A stretch of 6,172 nucleotides of DNA from Planctomycetia bacterium (GTDB taxonomy: Bacteria; Planctomycetota; PLA2; JAEUHO01), in assembly GCA_030618975.1 (NCBI GenBank), contig JAUXCH010000322.1, positions 1-6,172 on the forward strand. The letters run 5' to 3'. The notes under the pieces are model-generated. The model had not been told where the DNA came from. It saw only the letters and a list, made by a program, of their open reading frames with translations, and searched no databases. Of this stretch, positions 1-5,209 are shown piece by piece (the first letter of the stretch is position 1; each line of letters starts with the position of its first letter). The position numbers and the translations under genes are program-made.

Positions 1-126
1 CGGGAGACGCCGCCCGTTCGAGTCGCCCGGGCTCCCAGGCGCAGGCACTTCCCCGCACGCGGCCATCAGGAACAGCAGGGCGAGAGGGATCACCCGAGCC
101 CACGTACGCGATCGAAGACGGGCCAT
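1..126 (-). CDS. Lipoprotein N-terminus, partial (runs off left edge)
   Basis: The minus strand reads 42 codons from an ATG at 126-124 to the window edge without a stop. The product starts with several arginines (residues 3-11), followed by a hydrophobic stretch at about 12-22 (VIPLALLFLMA) and a lipobox L-M-A-A-C with the acceptor cysteine at residue 24. After it comes a Pro/Gly/Ser-rich segment typical of the linker just behind a lipidated cysteine. This is a type II (Lsp-processed) signal peptide, so the protein should be anchored in the cell envelope. Its function cannot be told because the mature domain lies outside the window. An in-frame ATG at 159-157 would add 11 residues. Neither start has a good Shine-Dalgarno; I prefer 126 because it gives a signal peptide of normal length. 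The gene follows the ureohydrolase on the same strand, about 240 bases away. Confidence 0.72.
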   Translation of the reverse strand, partial: MARLRSRTWARVIPLALLFLMAACGEVPAPGSPGDSNGRRLP

Positions 127-162
127 CGGCACACGGCAAGGAGTTCGCTTCCGCGCCATGCC

Positions 163-181
163 CCGGTGAACGAACCGGTTC
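163..181. promoter_or_regulatory. Overlapping dyads just upstream of the lipoprotein start
   Basis: Two inverted repeats overlap here. CCGGT (163-167) pairs with ACCGG (174-178) across a 6-base loop, and GAACCGGTTC (172-181) is a perfect 10-base palindrome. They sit directly upstream of the two candidate start codons (159 and 126) of the minus-strand lipoprotein gene. An operator or an mRNA structure near the start is possible. Short GC-rich dyads are common in such DNA, so the functional reading is inference. Confidence 0.25.
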
Positions 182-204
182 CCCCCGGGTTCACGCGAGC
201 CCCG
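178..204. repeat. Direct repeat, copy 1
   Basis: The 20-base core CCGGGTTCACGCGAGCCCCG at 185-204 recurs exactly at 252-271, 67 bases away. Both cores are preceded by GTT and a run of C (178-186 here). Inside the core, GGGTT (187-191) can pair with AGCCC (198-202, one G-T wobble) to make a small hairpin. The copy lies between the ureohydrolase stop and the lipoprotein start. Confidence 0.8.
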
Positions 205-209
205 TGTAC

Positions 210-222
210 GGTGCCAGGCACC
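210..222. repeat. 13-base perfect palindrome between the direct repeats
   Basis: GGTGCC-A-GGCACC is an inverted repeat with 6-base arms around a single central base. It lies between the two copies of the 20-base repeat. It may be an operator half-site pair or part of a dispersed intergenic element. Nothing in the window identifies its binder. Confidence 0.6.
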
Positions 223-240
223 CCGCAAGGGACAACGCAC

Positions 241-271
241 GTTCCCCCCCTCCGGGTTCACGCGAGCCCCG
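241..271. repeat. Direct repeat, copy 2
   Basis: This copy has the same 20-base core (252-271) as the one at 185-204. It is preceded by GTT, seven C and a T (241-251), so the left flank is two bases longer than in copy 1 but otherwise the same. The right flanks differ after the core, which marks the true edge of the repeat. Confidence 0.8.
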
Positions 272-282
272 CACCCTCGGGT

Positions 283-303
283 CGTCGGCCCGTCGGCCCG
301 ACG
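283..303. repeat. Tandem 8-base repeat with small stem
   Basis: CGTCGGCC occurs twice in direct succession (283-290 and 291-298). The second copy forms a 5-base stem, CGTCG (291-295) with CGACG (299-303), around a 3-base loop. It lies in the spacer 60 bases or more past the ureohydrolase stop. No function can be assigned. Confidence 0.4.
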
Positions 304-333
304 TGGTGATGCACCGTCGCGGATGGGTCCGCA

Positions 334-360
334 GGGCCCCGGAGCCGTCACGACGGGCCC
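334..360 (-). terminator. Possible stem-loop after the ureohydrolase gene
   Basis: Three bases beyond the minus-strand stop codon (364-366), GGGCCC occurs at 355-360 and again at 334-339, and the two can pair. Between them CCGTC (345-349) and GACGG (352-356) offer a competing tight hairpin. There is no T-run on the 3' side, so this is not a classical intrinsic terminator. It could be a 3' mRNA stabiliser or chance GC structure. Confidence 0.25.
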
Positions 361-363
361 CAC

Positions 364-1281
364 TCATCTTCCGATCATCCTCGTGTAGCCAACGGCGGCG
401 TGGAGCAGGTTCGTCACGAGGCGACCCGTGTTCCCGGTGTCGTCCCTTCCCGGGCAGAACTCGACCAGGTCCATTCCAACGAACTTGGGCGAACCCGATG
501 CCAGCTCGACCGCCGCACACATCTCCCTTGCGGTCAACCCTCCGATCATCGGCGCGGCGCACGCCCCGAACGACTCCCCGGCGGCTGCATCGATGTCGAC
601 GGAGAGGTAGAGGGCGTCCGCTTCCGCCTCCAACCGGGAGACGGCGCTCGTGACGGTCTCGTGCAGACCCTCCCGCTCGACGCGCCCGATGGAACGCACG
701 TCGATTTCAAGGCGCCCGATCAGGTCCATCTCGGTCGGCATCAGCTCCTGCACGCCGACCTCGATCAGGTGACCTGCTTGGATCTTCGGCGCGAAGCCGC
801 CAATGCCCGTGAGTCGAGACGGGCCGTGGCCCAGGAGGATCGCCGCCGCTCGACCGTGGAGATTCCCGTCGTCGCCGGTGTTGAGATCGGCGTGTGCATC
901 GATCCACAGGAGCCCCAGCGCAGCCTCGGGCCCGCGCTGCTCACGCAGGTGGATCGAGGCACCGGTGACGGATCCGACAGAGACGGAGTGGTCGCCCCCG
1001 ATCACGATCGGTGTGCTACCCCTCGCCAAGGAGCGGAGAACACGCTGAGAGAGATCTTCGGCGAAGTTCGAAAGCGCATCCAGGACCGTCGACTCCTCCG
1101 CCCCGTCGGGGTTTGGCGCCACGTCCCCGCCGTCTTCGAGCGTGATGCCCAGGGAGGTCTCGAATCGCCGCTGCCACCGCGAGACGTAGGCGCGTCGCAC
1201 GAACTCGGGGGCCCGAGCCGAGCCGCGCTCGTTGGCCGAGAAATCGAAGGGCGCTCCGATGAACTCGTAGCTCGGGGCCAC
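364..1281 (-). CDS. Ureohydrolase family enzyme (arginase/agmatinase/formiminoglutamase-like)
   Basis: Predicted cytosolic, dinuclear-metal hydrolase of the ureohydrolase superfamily, which releases urea or formamide from guanidino or formimino substrates. The product has 305 residues, normal for the family. The metal ligands are all present: H98 in GGDHS, D128/H130/D132 in DAHAD, and D229/D231 in SVDID. H142 (GNLHG) and E274 (DLVEFCP) match substrate-site positions, and the C-terminus (TGRLVTNLL) follows the family pattern. The loop after D231 is unusual: the frequent Asp-Pro and PG-T motifs are replaced by AAAGESFGACAAP before GGLT. Its ACAAP is nearer to the GVSAP of some formiminoglutamases than to arginase. 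I therefore leave the substrate open. GTG at 1281-1279 is chosen as start because AGGAGG (1292-1287) sits 5 bases upstream; a GTG at 1299 would place that site inside the gene. The MMPL gene is divergent to it. The family call is firm, the substrate unknown. Confidence 0.93.
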   Translation of the reverse strand: MAPSYEFIGAPFDFSANERGSARAPEFVRRAYVSRWQRRFETSLGITLEDGGDVAPNPDGAEESTVLDALSNFAEDLSQRVLRSLARGSTPIVIGGDHSVSVGSVTGASIHLREQRGPEAALGLLWIDAHADLNTGDDGNLHGRAAAILLGHGPSRLTGIGGFAPKIQAGHLIEVGVQELMPTEMDLIGRLEIDVRSIGRVEREGLHETVTSAVSRLEAEADALYLSVDIDAAAGESFGACAAPMIGGLTAREMCAAVELASGSPKFVGMDLVEFCPGRDDTGNTGRLVTNLLHAAVGYTRMIGR

Positions 1282-1452
1282 GTCGTCCTCCTCCCCCACG
1301 TGGTCGCGGCCCAGCGTGCTGCCACCGGGTGCCGCATGCCGGTCCAGGGGGGCTTGCTTGGCATCCTACTCCGATCCAGCCCGTGCTCCCACAAGCCCAT
1401 CGGAAGGCCAGCCACTCCGCCAAGACCACGACGTGCTCCCGCCCAGGCTGAT

Positions 1453-1468
1453 CGTTGTATCTACAACG
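1453..1468. promoter_or_regulatory. AT-rich dyad, candidate operator (copy 1)
   Basis: CGTTGTA and TACAACG form perfect 7-base arms around TC. The site is clearly AT-richer than its surroundings and lies 172 bases upstream of the ureohydrolase start and about 350 upstream of the MMPL start. Its core GTTGTATCTACAAC recurs with one change at 5982-5995. The symmetry and size fit a dimeric helix-turn-helix repressor site. That function is inference. Confidence 0.45.
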
Positions 1469-1559
1469 AAGGCGACACCACCGCAGATCGTCTGGTCGAT
1501 TCCCTCCGCAGCGAGGAGGTGGCGAGCCCGAGAAGTCCGTCGTGGAGGTCCATGACGCC

Positions 1560-1578
1560 CACCCCGCCCGTCGGGGTG
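1560..1578. other. GC hairpin in the divergent spacer
   Basis: CACCCCG (1560-1566) and CGGGGTG (1572-1578) form a perfect 7-base stem with a 5-base loop. There is no adjoining T-run on either strand, so it does not look like an intrinsic terminator. It could fold in the 5' leader of the MMPL transcript if transcription starts upstream of it. Confidence 0.4.
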
Positions 1579-1808
1579 TCGAGCGCCAAGGGCGACCCCG
1601 GATCGAGTTCCGTCCTCGCCTGGGAGTCACCCCCTGGACCGCTCCGGGGGGCGGTGCGACCGGGGCGCAATCTCGGCGGTTCCCGGGCCGGACCGAAATC
1701 GCTACCCTGGCGTCCCTGCGGGGCTCGTGCGGCCGGGTGGACGGGGGTCTTGGTGGCCGAAGGGCGACCTCGATCGCCGCCCCCCCCGGCAGGTCTGAAC
1801 GTACGACG

Positions 1809-1814
1809 AAGGAG
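1809..1814 (+). promoter_or_regulatory. Ribosome binding site deciding the MMPL start
   Basis: AAGGAG lies 4 bases before the GTG at 1819. The frame stays open far upstream (back to about 400), so this site together with the position of the first membrane helix fixes the start. Confidence 0.7.
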
Positions 1815-1818
1815 ATCG

Positions 1819-4215
1819 GTGAGGCCGTACCCGACGATCATCCTCAAGGGGTGGTGGCTGATTCTGCTGGTCCTGCTGGCGGCCGCCGTCGTGCTCGGTC
1901 GGCACGTGCCGGATCTCGAGGTGCGGGCCGGCACGAGCGTGCTGCTCGACGAGGACGACCCGGATCTCGCCTTCTACAACCGCACGCGACCGCTCTGGGG
2001 CTACGACGAGTACGCGATCGCCTGTGTGACACGGGACGATTGGTTCACACCCGAAGGAACGCAGCTCCTCGAGCGCTTCGTGGCGGATCTCGAGCAGGCC
2101 GACCACGTCGATCACGTGGCCTCCATCCTCGACGTCCCGCTGCTGCGCCAGCAGCCGGGGCCGGCGTTCAACCCGCTCGCGGTGCCGACGCTGAGGAGCG
2201 CCGATCTCGACTACGCGCGAGCGCGCGACGAGATCGTCGAACACACCCTGGCGCGCCGCAACCTGATCTCGGAGGACGGACGCTCGGTGGCCGTTCTCGC
2301 CTACCTGGACGTGCCCCAGGACATCCGTGAACTGACACCGCTCGGATCGAGCCTGAGCGTCGAACGGGGGACCGACCCCGATGCCGCGCGCCGCGTGGAG
2401 GAGACGCAGTCGCGCCTGAAAGCCGCCACGGACGTACTGACCAGGCGGCGCCTGGACATGGTGGCGTCGATCCGCGAGCGGGTGAAACGGTGGGCGCCCG
2501 ACCTACGCGAACCCGTACGACTCTCGGGCACCACGATCCTCAACGCCGACATCATGGACTACCTGCAGCACGATCTGCGGGTCTTCGGCCTGGCCGCCTT
2601 GCTGCTGTTCACGCTGGCCTTCGCGCTGGTCTACCGCACGTGGCGATTCGTACTCCTGCCGATCGTGACCTGCCTGCTTCCGGTCGTCCTGATCCTGGGG
2701 GCCATGAGCCTGCTCGACATGCAGCTCACGCTCATCACGGCCAACCTCCCCGTGCTGCTCTTCACGCTCATGCTGCCGTACACGGTCTACTTCGTGGAGC
2801 GCTACCGGGAACGGCGCGCCCTCTTCCCCGCGGAACCGGGTGGAGTGTCCACCGCGGAGGCCGCGCGCAGGATCTGGGTGCCCTGTCTCTTCTCCTGCTT
2901 GACGACCATGGCGGGCTTCGCCGCACTCACCACGAGCGGCACGCGCCCGGTGCACGACTTCGGCCTGATGATGGCCGCGGGCATGGGGGTCGGTCTCGGC
3001 GTCGTCTTCCTGGCCATCCCCTGCATGTCCCGCCCGCTGCCGGCGCTGGTCGTAGCGCCCGACGCGGCGAGGACCGAGCCGACGAAGCTCACGAAGCTGT
3101 TCGCGCGCATGGCTCTCGGCCGGCCGGCGTGGGTCGTCGCAGGGGGTGTACTGCTGATGGCGGTCTCGTTCTGGGGTGCCACCCGCCTCTCGGCCCAATC
3201 CAAGGTCACCGAGTACTTCAAGCACGACAGCGAGGTCTACAAGGGCCTCGAGACGATCGACCGACGCCTGGGCGGAACGACCCCTCTCGAGATCCAGCTC
3301 ACGTCTACGAAGCCGAACAACTTCGTGAAGCCCGAGGGCCTGGCCCAGCTCGAAGCGGTCGGGCACTACTTCGACCACGTGCCCGAGACGGGCAGCGTGC
3401 GCTCCCTCGCGACGCTGGTGGAAGAACTGAAGAAGAAGAACCCTGAGATCGTGCCGCTCCTGCCGCTCCTGGCGCGCCATCCCAAGGTCAGGTCCTTCAC
3501 CCGGGAGCTCGCCAACGAGGATTACAGCATCGCGCGGGTCCTGGTCAGGCTGCGCGAGACGGCTCCCACACTGGACCGGGACGTGATCCTGGACGGCCTG
3601 CGCGAACACCTCGCCGAACAGAGCGAGCTCGAGGGGTTGGACGTGCGCGTGACGGGGGTCTTCCTGCTCTACGCGAACATGCTGAACACCCTGGTGCGCA
3701 CGCAGCGCGATACGTTCCTCTTCGTCGTGCTGGCCATCTACGTGATGCTGGTCGTGCTCTTCCGTGCGCCGCTGCTTGCCCTGCTGGTCCTGCTGACGCA
3801 GGTGCTGCCCGCCACCGTCATGCTGGGCATCATGGGTTGGCTCGCCATCCCCTTGGACCTCGTCACGGTCATGATCGCCTCGATCGCCATGGGGGTGGGC
3901 ATCGACGCGGCCATCCAATACACCTTCCGCTACCGCACGGAGCTGGCCGTGGACGGCGACCGACGGGCGGCACTCCTGCGTGCGCACGCCACGATCGGCC
4001 GTGCGATCTGGATCGCCACCTCGGTGATCGTCGTGGGCTTCTGCGTCCTGATGCTCTCGGACTTCCGCCCCTCGATCTACTTCGGGCTGTTCACCGCCGT
4101 CGCCATGCTCATGAGTCAGCTGGCGGCGCTCACGATCCTGCCTTCGATCTTCCTGCTCACGCACCTGCCCCGACTGCCCAAGCGGGCCGGCACCGGGACG
4201 GCGACCGTGCGCTGA
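1819..4215 (+). CDS. MMPL/RND-superfamily transporter, 12 membrane helices
   Basis: Predicted inner-membrane, probably proton-driven exporter of lipids or other hydrophobic molecules (MMPL/HpnN-like branch of RND). The product has 798 residues in two similar halves. Helix 1 is at about 12-27, followed by a large periplasmic domain (28-254) and helices 2-6 (255-272, 277-299, 305-326, 353-374, 381-401). The second half has helix 7 (436-456), a second periplasmic domain (457-631) and helices 8-12 (from about 632, 652, 681, 720 and 745). Helix 10 carries the MMPL signature MGVGIDAAIQ with D696, the likely proton-relay acid. At the matching place in helix 4 the protein reads LMLPYTVYF, with P320 where an Asp is usual. 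The start is the GTG behind AAGGAG, giving MRPYPTIIL right before helix 1. No C-terminal extra domain is present. The haem lipoprotein gene follows after 196 bases. The substrate is unknown. There is no membrane-fusion or outer-membrane partner in view. Confidence 0.93.
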   Translation: MRPYPTIILKGWWLILLVLLAAAVVLGRHVPDLEVRAGTSVLLDEDDPDLAFYNRTRPLWGYDEYAIACVTRDDWFTPEGTQLLERFVADLEQADHVDHVASILDVPLLRQQPGPAFNPLAVPTLRSADLDYARARDEIVEHTLARRNLISEDGRSVAVLAYLDVPQDIRELTPLGSSLSVERGTDPDAARRVEETQSRLKAATDVLTRRRLDMVASIRERVKRWAPDLREPVRLSGTTILNADIMDYLQHDLRVFGLAALLLFTLAFALVYRTWRFVLLPIVTCLLPVVLILGAMSLLDMQLTLITANLPVLLFTLMLPYTVYFVERYRERRALFPAEPGGVSTAEAARRIWVPCLFSCLTTMAGFAALTTSGTRPVHDFGLMMAAGMGVGLGVVFLAIPCMSRPLPALVVAPDAARTEPTKLTKLFARMALGRPAWVVAGGVLLMAVSFWGATRLSAQSKVTEYFKHDSEVYKGLETIDRRLGGTTPLEIQLTSTKPNNFVKPEGLAQLEAVGHYFDHVPETGSVRSLATLVEELKKKNPEIVPLLPLLARHPKVRSFTRELANEDYSIARVLVRLRETAPTLDRDVILDGLREHLAEQSELEGLDVRVTGVFLLYANMLNTLVRTQRDTFLFVVLAIYVMLVVLFRAPLLALLVLLTQVLPATVMLGIMGWLAIPLDLVTVMIASIAMGVGIDAAIQYTFRYRTELAVDGDRRAALLRAHATIGRAIWIATSVIVVGFCVLMLSDFRPSIYFGLFTAVAMLMSQLAALTILPSIFLLTHLPRLPKRAGTGTATVR

Positions 4216-4238
4216 AGAGACTGCCCGGCCGATCCCCG

Positions 4239-4268
4239 CTCGCCCGAACCGTCGAGATCCGGGGCGAG
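4239..4268 (+). terminator. Possible stem-loop after the MMPL gene
   Basis: CTCGCCC (4239-4245) pairs with GGGCGAG (4262-4268) over a 16-base loop, starting 23 bases past the stop. No T-run follows, so intrinsic termination is doubtful and the next gene may be reached by read-through. Confidence 0.25.
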
Positions 4269-4347
4269 ATCGCGAACGCGCACGCAGAGTCGAGACGAGC
4301 AGCCGTTGGATCTGCATCGGGCTCTATCGATCCTGGCGGTGGGCCGG

Positions 4348-4353
4348 TACACT
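4348..4353 (+). promoter_or_regulatory. Weak -10-like element before the haem lipoprotein gene
   Basis: TACACT preceded by GG, 58 bases before the ATG, matches four of six positions of the sigma-70 -10 consensus. No good -35 hexamer stands 16-18 bases upstream. It may give the gene its own promoter in addition to read-through from the transporter. Weak by itself. Confidence 0.25.
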
Positions 4354-4411
4354 CTGTCCGCGTTCGTGAGGATCGACCCCTGAGCGCACTCCTCTCACCA
4401 GGGAGGCTTGG

Positions 4412-5026
4412 ATGCACCGACGACAGCTCGCCGCCACCGTTCTCGCCAGTCTCCTGCTGCTGTCTGGAGCGCTTCTCCTCCCGTCCTGCGGAGAGCGCGA
4501 CGCCTCGTCCCCCCAGGAATGGAAGTCCGTCCTGCCGGGCGACATGACCCAAGCCGAGCAGACGCAGCAGGCACGCGCGGAGGAGGCGCAGGCCTCCCTG
4601 CTCCACGGGATGTTCAGCGTGATCCAGCGCGTGCTGGCAGCGGAGGGTGAGGTGCCCGCCATCCGTGCGTGCGGGGCCGAAGCGATCTCCATCGCGCACC
4701 AGGTCGCGGACGAGAAGGGCGTGAAGATCGGCCGGACCTCGTTCCGTCTGCGGAATCCCGAGAACGCGCCTCCTGGCTGGGCCAGGACCGCCGTCGAGAC
4801 CGGGGACGAGAAGCCGGCGTTCTTCCGCCACGCCGACGGCGAGCTCGCCGCGCTCTATCCGATCCGCATGCAGATCGCGTGTGTCGCGTGCCACGGTCCG
4901 CGGGAGGAGATCTCGCCCGAGCTCCGTGCGCGGCTCGAGAAGCAGTACCCCGAGGACCAGGCGCTCGACTTCACCTACCCGGGCCTCCGCGGCTACGTGT
5001 GGGTCGAGGTGCCGCCGGCCGAGTGA
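4412..5026 (+). CDS. Tll0287-like (DUF3365) c-type haem lipoprotein
   Basis: Predicted lipid-anchored, periplasm-facing haem protein of 204 residues. A signal peptide with hydrophobic core at about 8-22 ends in the lipobox L-P-S-C, with the lipidated cysteine at C26. A Ser/Gln/Glu-rich linker follows to about residue 60. The DUF3365 domain covers about 60-202: RACGAEAISIAHQVADEKG (85-103), then GRTSFRLRNPENAPPGW (107-123), the region before PIRMQIAC, and the haem motif C157-V-A-C160-H161. RTS-x-RNP-x-N-x-P is characteristic of this family. The family is a haem-binding sensor-like fold that occurs alone or attached to signalling proteins. Here it is stand-alone, so electron transfer or redox/gas sensing is possible but unproven. 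Covalent haem attachment would need the cytochrome c maturation system elsewhere. ATG is supported by GGGAGG (4401-4406) 5 bases upstream. It lies downstream of and parallel to the MMPL gene. Confidence 0.93.
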   Translation: MHRRQLAATVLASLLLLSGALLLPSCGERDASSPQEWKSVLPGDMTQAEQTQQARAEEAQASLLHGMFSVIQRVLAAEGEVPAIRACGAEAISIAHQVADEKGVKIGRTSFRLRNPENAPPGWARTAVETGDEKPAFFRHADGELAALYPIRMQIACVACHGPREEISPELRARLEKQYPEDQALDFTYPGLRGYVWVEVPPAE

Positions 5027-5209
5027 CGGGTCGGGCAGCACGATCGTCCGCCCCCCGACCTCGATCTCGACATCGGCGAGATCGGCCGGAGGACGCACCG
5101 TGGGTGTTCCCCTCAAGAGCACGAAGCGCGCGGCCACGTCGCGGCCGGGGGGGAGATCCGCGACGACCACGACCAGGACCTTGCCCCTCGTGCGGTCGAA
5201 CGCCGAAGG
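5027..5209 (-). pseudogene. Coding-like relic downstream of the Wzz-like gene
   Basis: Read on the minus strand in the frame of the Wzz-like gene, directly after its TGA, the 61 codons up to the end of the haem gene look like real protein. By hand count G+C at codon positions 1/2/3 is about 79/51/87 percent, the pattern of genes in GC-rich DNA. The peptide is rich in Val, Leu, Asp and Glu (for example VLVVVVADLPPGRD and DVEIEVGGRTIVLPD), unlike the Arg/Ser/Thr-rich plus-strand readings. GTG at 5170 with AAGG 8 bases upstream is a possible start. However, the frame has no stop before 4157 and would run antisense through the whole haem gene, where openness is explained by codon usage. I read it as a truncated gene end. 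I do not recognise the family. In-frame read-through of the Wzz stop is a less likely alternative. Confidence 0.4.
5029..5060 (+). terminator. Possible stem-loop after the haem lipoprotein gene
   Basis: GGTCGGG (5029-5035) pairs with CCCGACC (5054-5060), beginning two bases after the stop codon. The 18-base loop contains a small palindrome (ACGATCGT). There is no T-run. It lies where a terminator between convergent genes would be expected, but it also overlaps a coding-like stretch on the minus strand. Confidence 0.3.

Larger units (their letters stand above)
1282..1818. other. Divergent intergenic region (537 bases)
   Basis: This spacer separates the start codons of the ureohydrolase (minus) and the MMPL transporter (plus), so it should hold both promoters. 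I see no convincing sigma-70 pair. TACCCT at 1703-1708 is the best -10-like match on the plus strand; on the minus strand TAGGAT (within 1364-1372) is a weak one without a matching -35. Distinct structures are the AT-rich dyad at 1453-1468 and the GC hairpin at 1560-1578. All long open frames here are of shadow quality (Arg/Pro/Ser-rich). A frame open on both strands from about 1465 to 1630 has raised G/C at third positions, which might be an old coding trace, but it is not convincing. Confidence 0.6.

Noticed and set aside
185..271. The two 20-base repeats as the start of a CRISPR array
   Set aside because: Only two units, with a 47-base gap holding its own palindrome, and no cas genes in the window.
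334..360. GGGCCC inverted repeat as a strong intrinsic terminator of the ureohydrolase gene
   Set aside because: There is no T-run and each GGGCCC is itself palindromic, so the pairing is not specific. Listed only with low confidence.
1461..1553. Minus-strand 30-codon frame from an ATG at 1553 to a TAG inside the AT-rich dyad
   Set aside because: No clear ribosome binding site, no recognisable product, and the same third-position bias is seen in the opposite frame. Kept only as a possible decayed trace.
400..1818. Plus-strand frame open for 1.4 kb upstream of the MMPL gene, suggesting a much longer N-terminus
   Set aside because: It runs antisense through the well-supported ureohydrolase gene and gives an Arg/Pro/His-rich sequence. 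The GTG at 1819 has AAGGAG and starts right before the first membrane helix.
1819..4215. The transporter as an AcrB/HAE1-type drug efflux pump
   Set aside because: It is about 800 rather than 1,040 residues, with smaller periplasmic loops, a helix-10 GVGID motif of MMPL type, and no adjacent membrane-fusion or TolC-like gene.
2503..4317. Minus-strand open frame of about 600 codons
   Set aside because: Antisense to the MMPL gene, with a His/Gln/Glu/Arg/Asp-rich composition typical of shadow frames in GC-rich DNA and no recognisable domain.
4157..5026. Continuation of the coding-like minus-strand frame through the haem lipoprotein gene
   Set aside because: Its codon positions mirror those of the clear plus-strand gene, so openness follows from rare Ser TCA and Leu TTA/CTA codons. 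Only the part at 5027-5209 has an independent coding signal.
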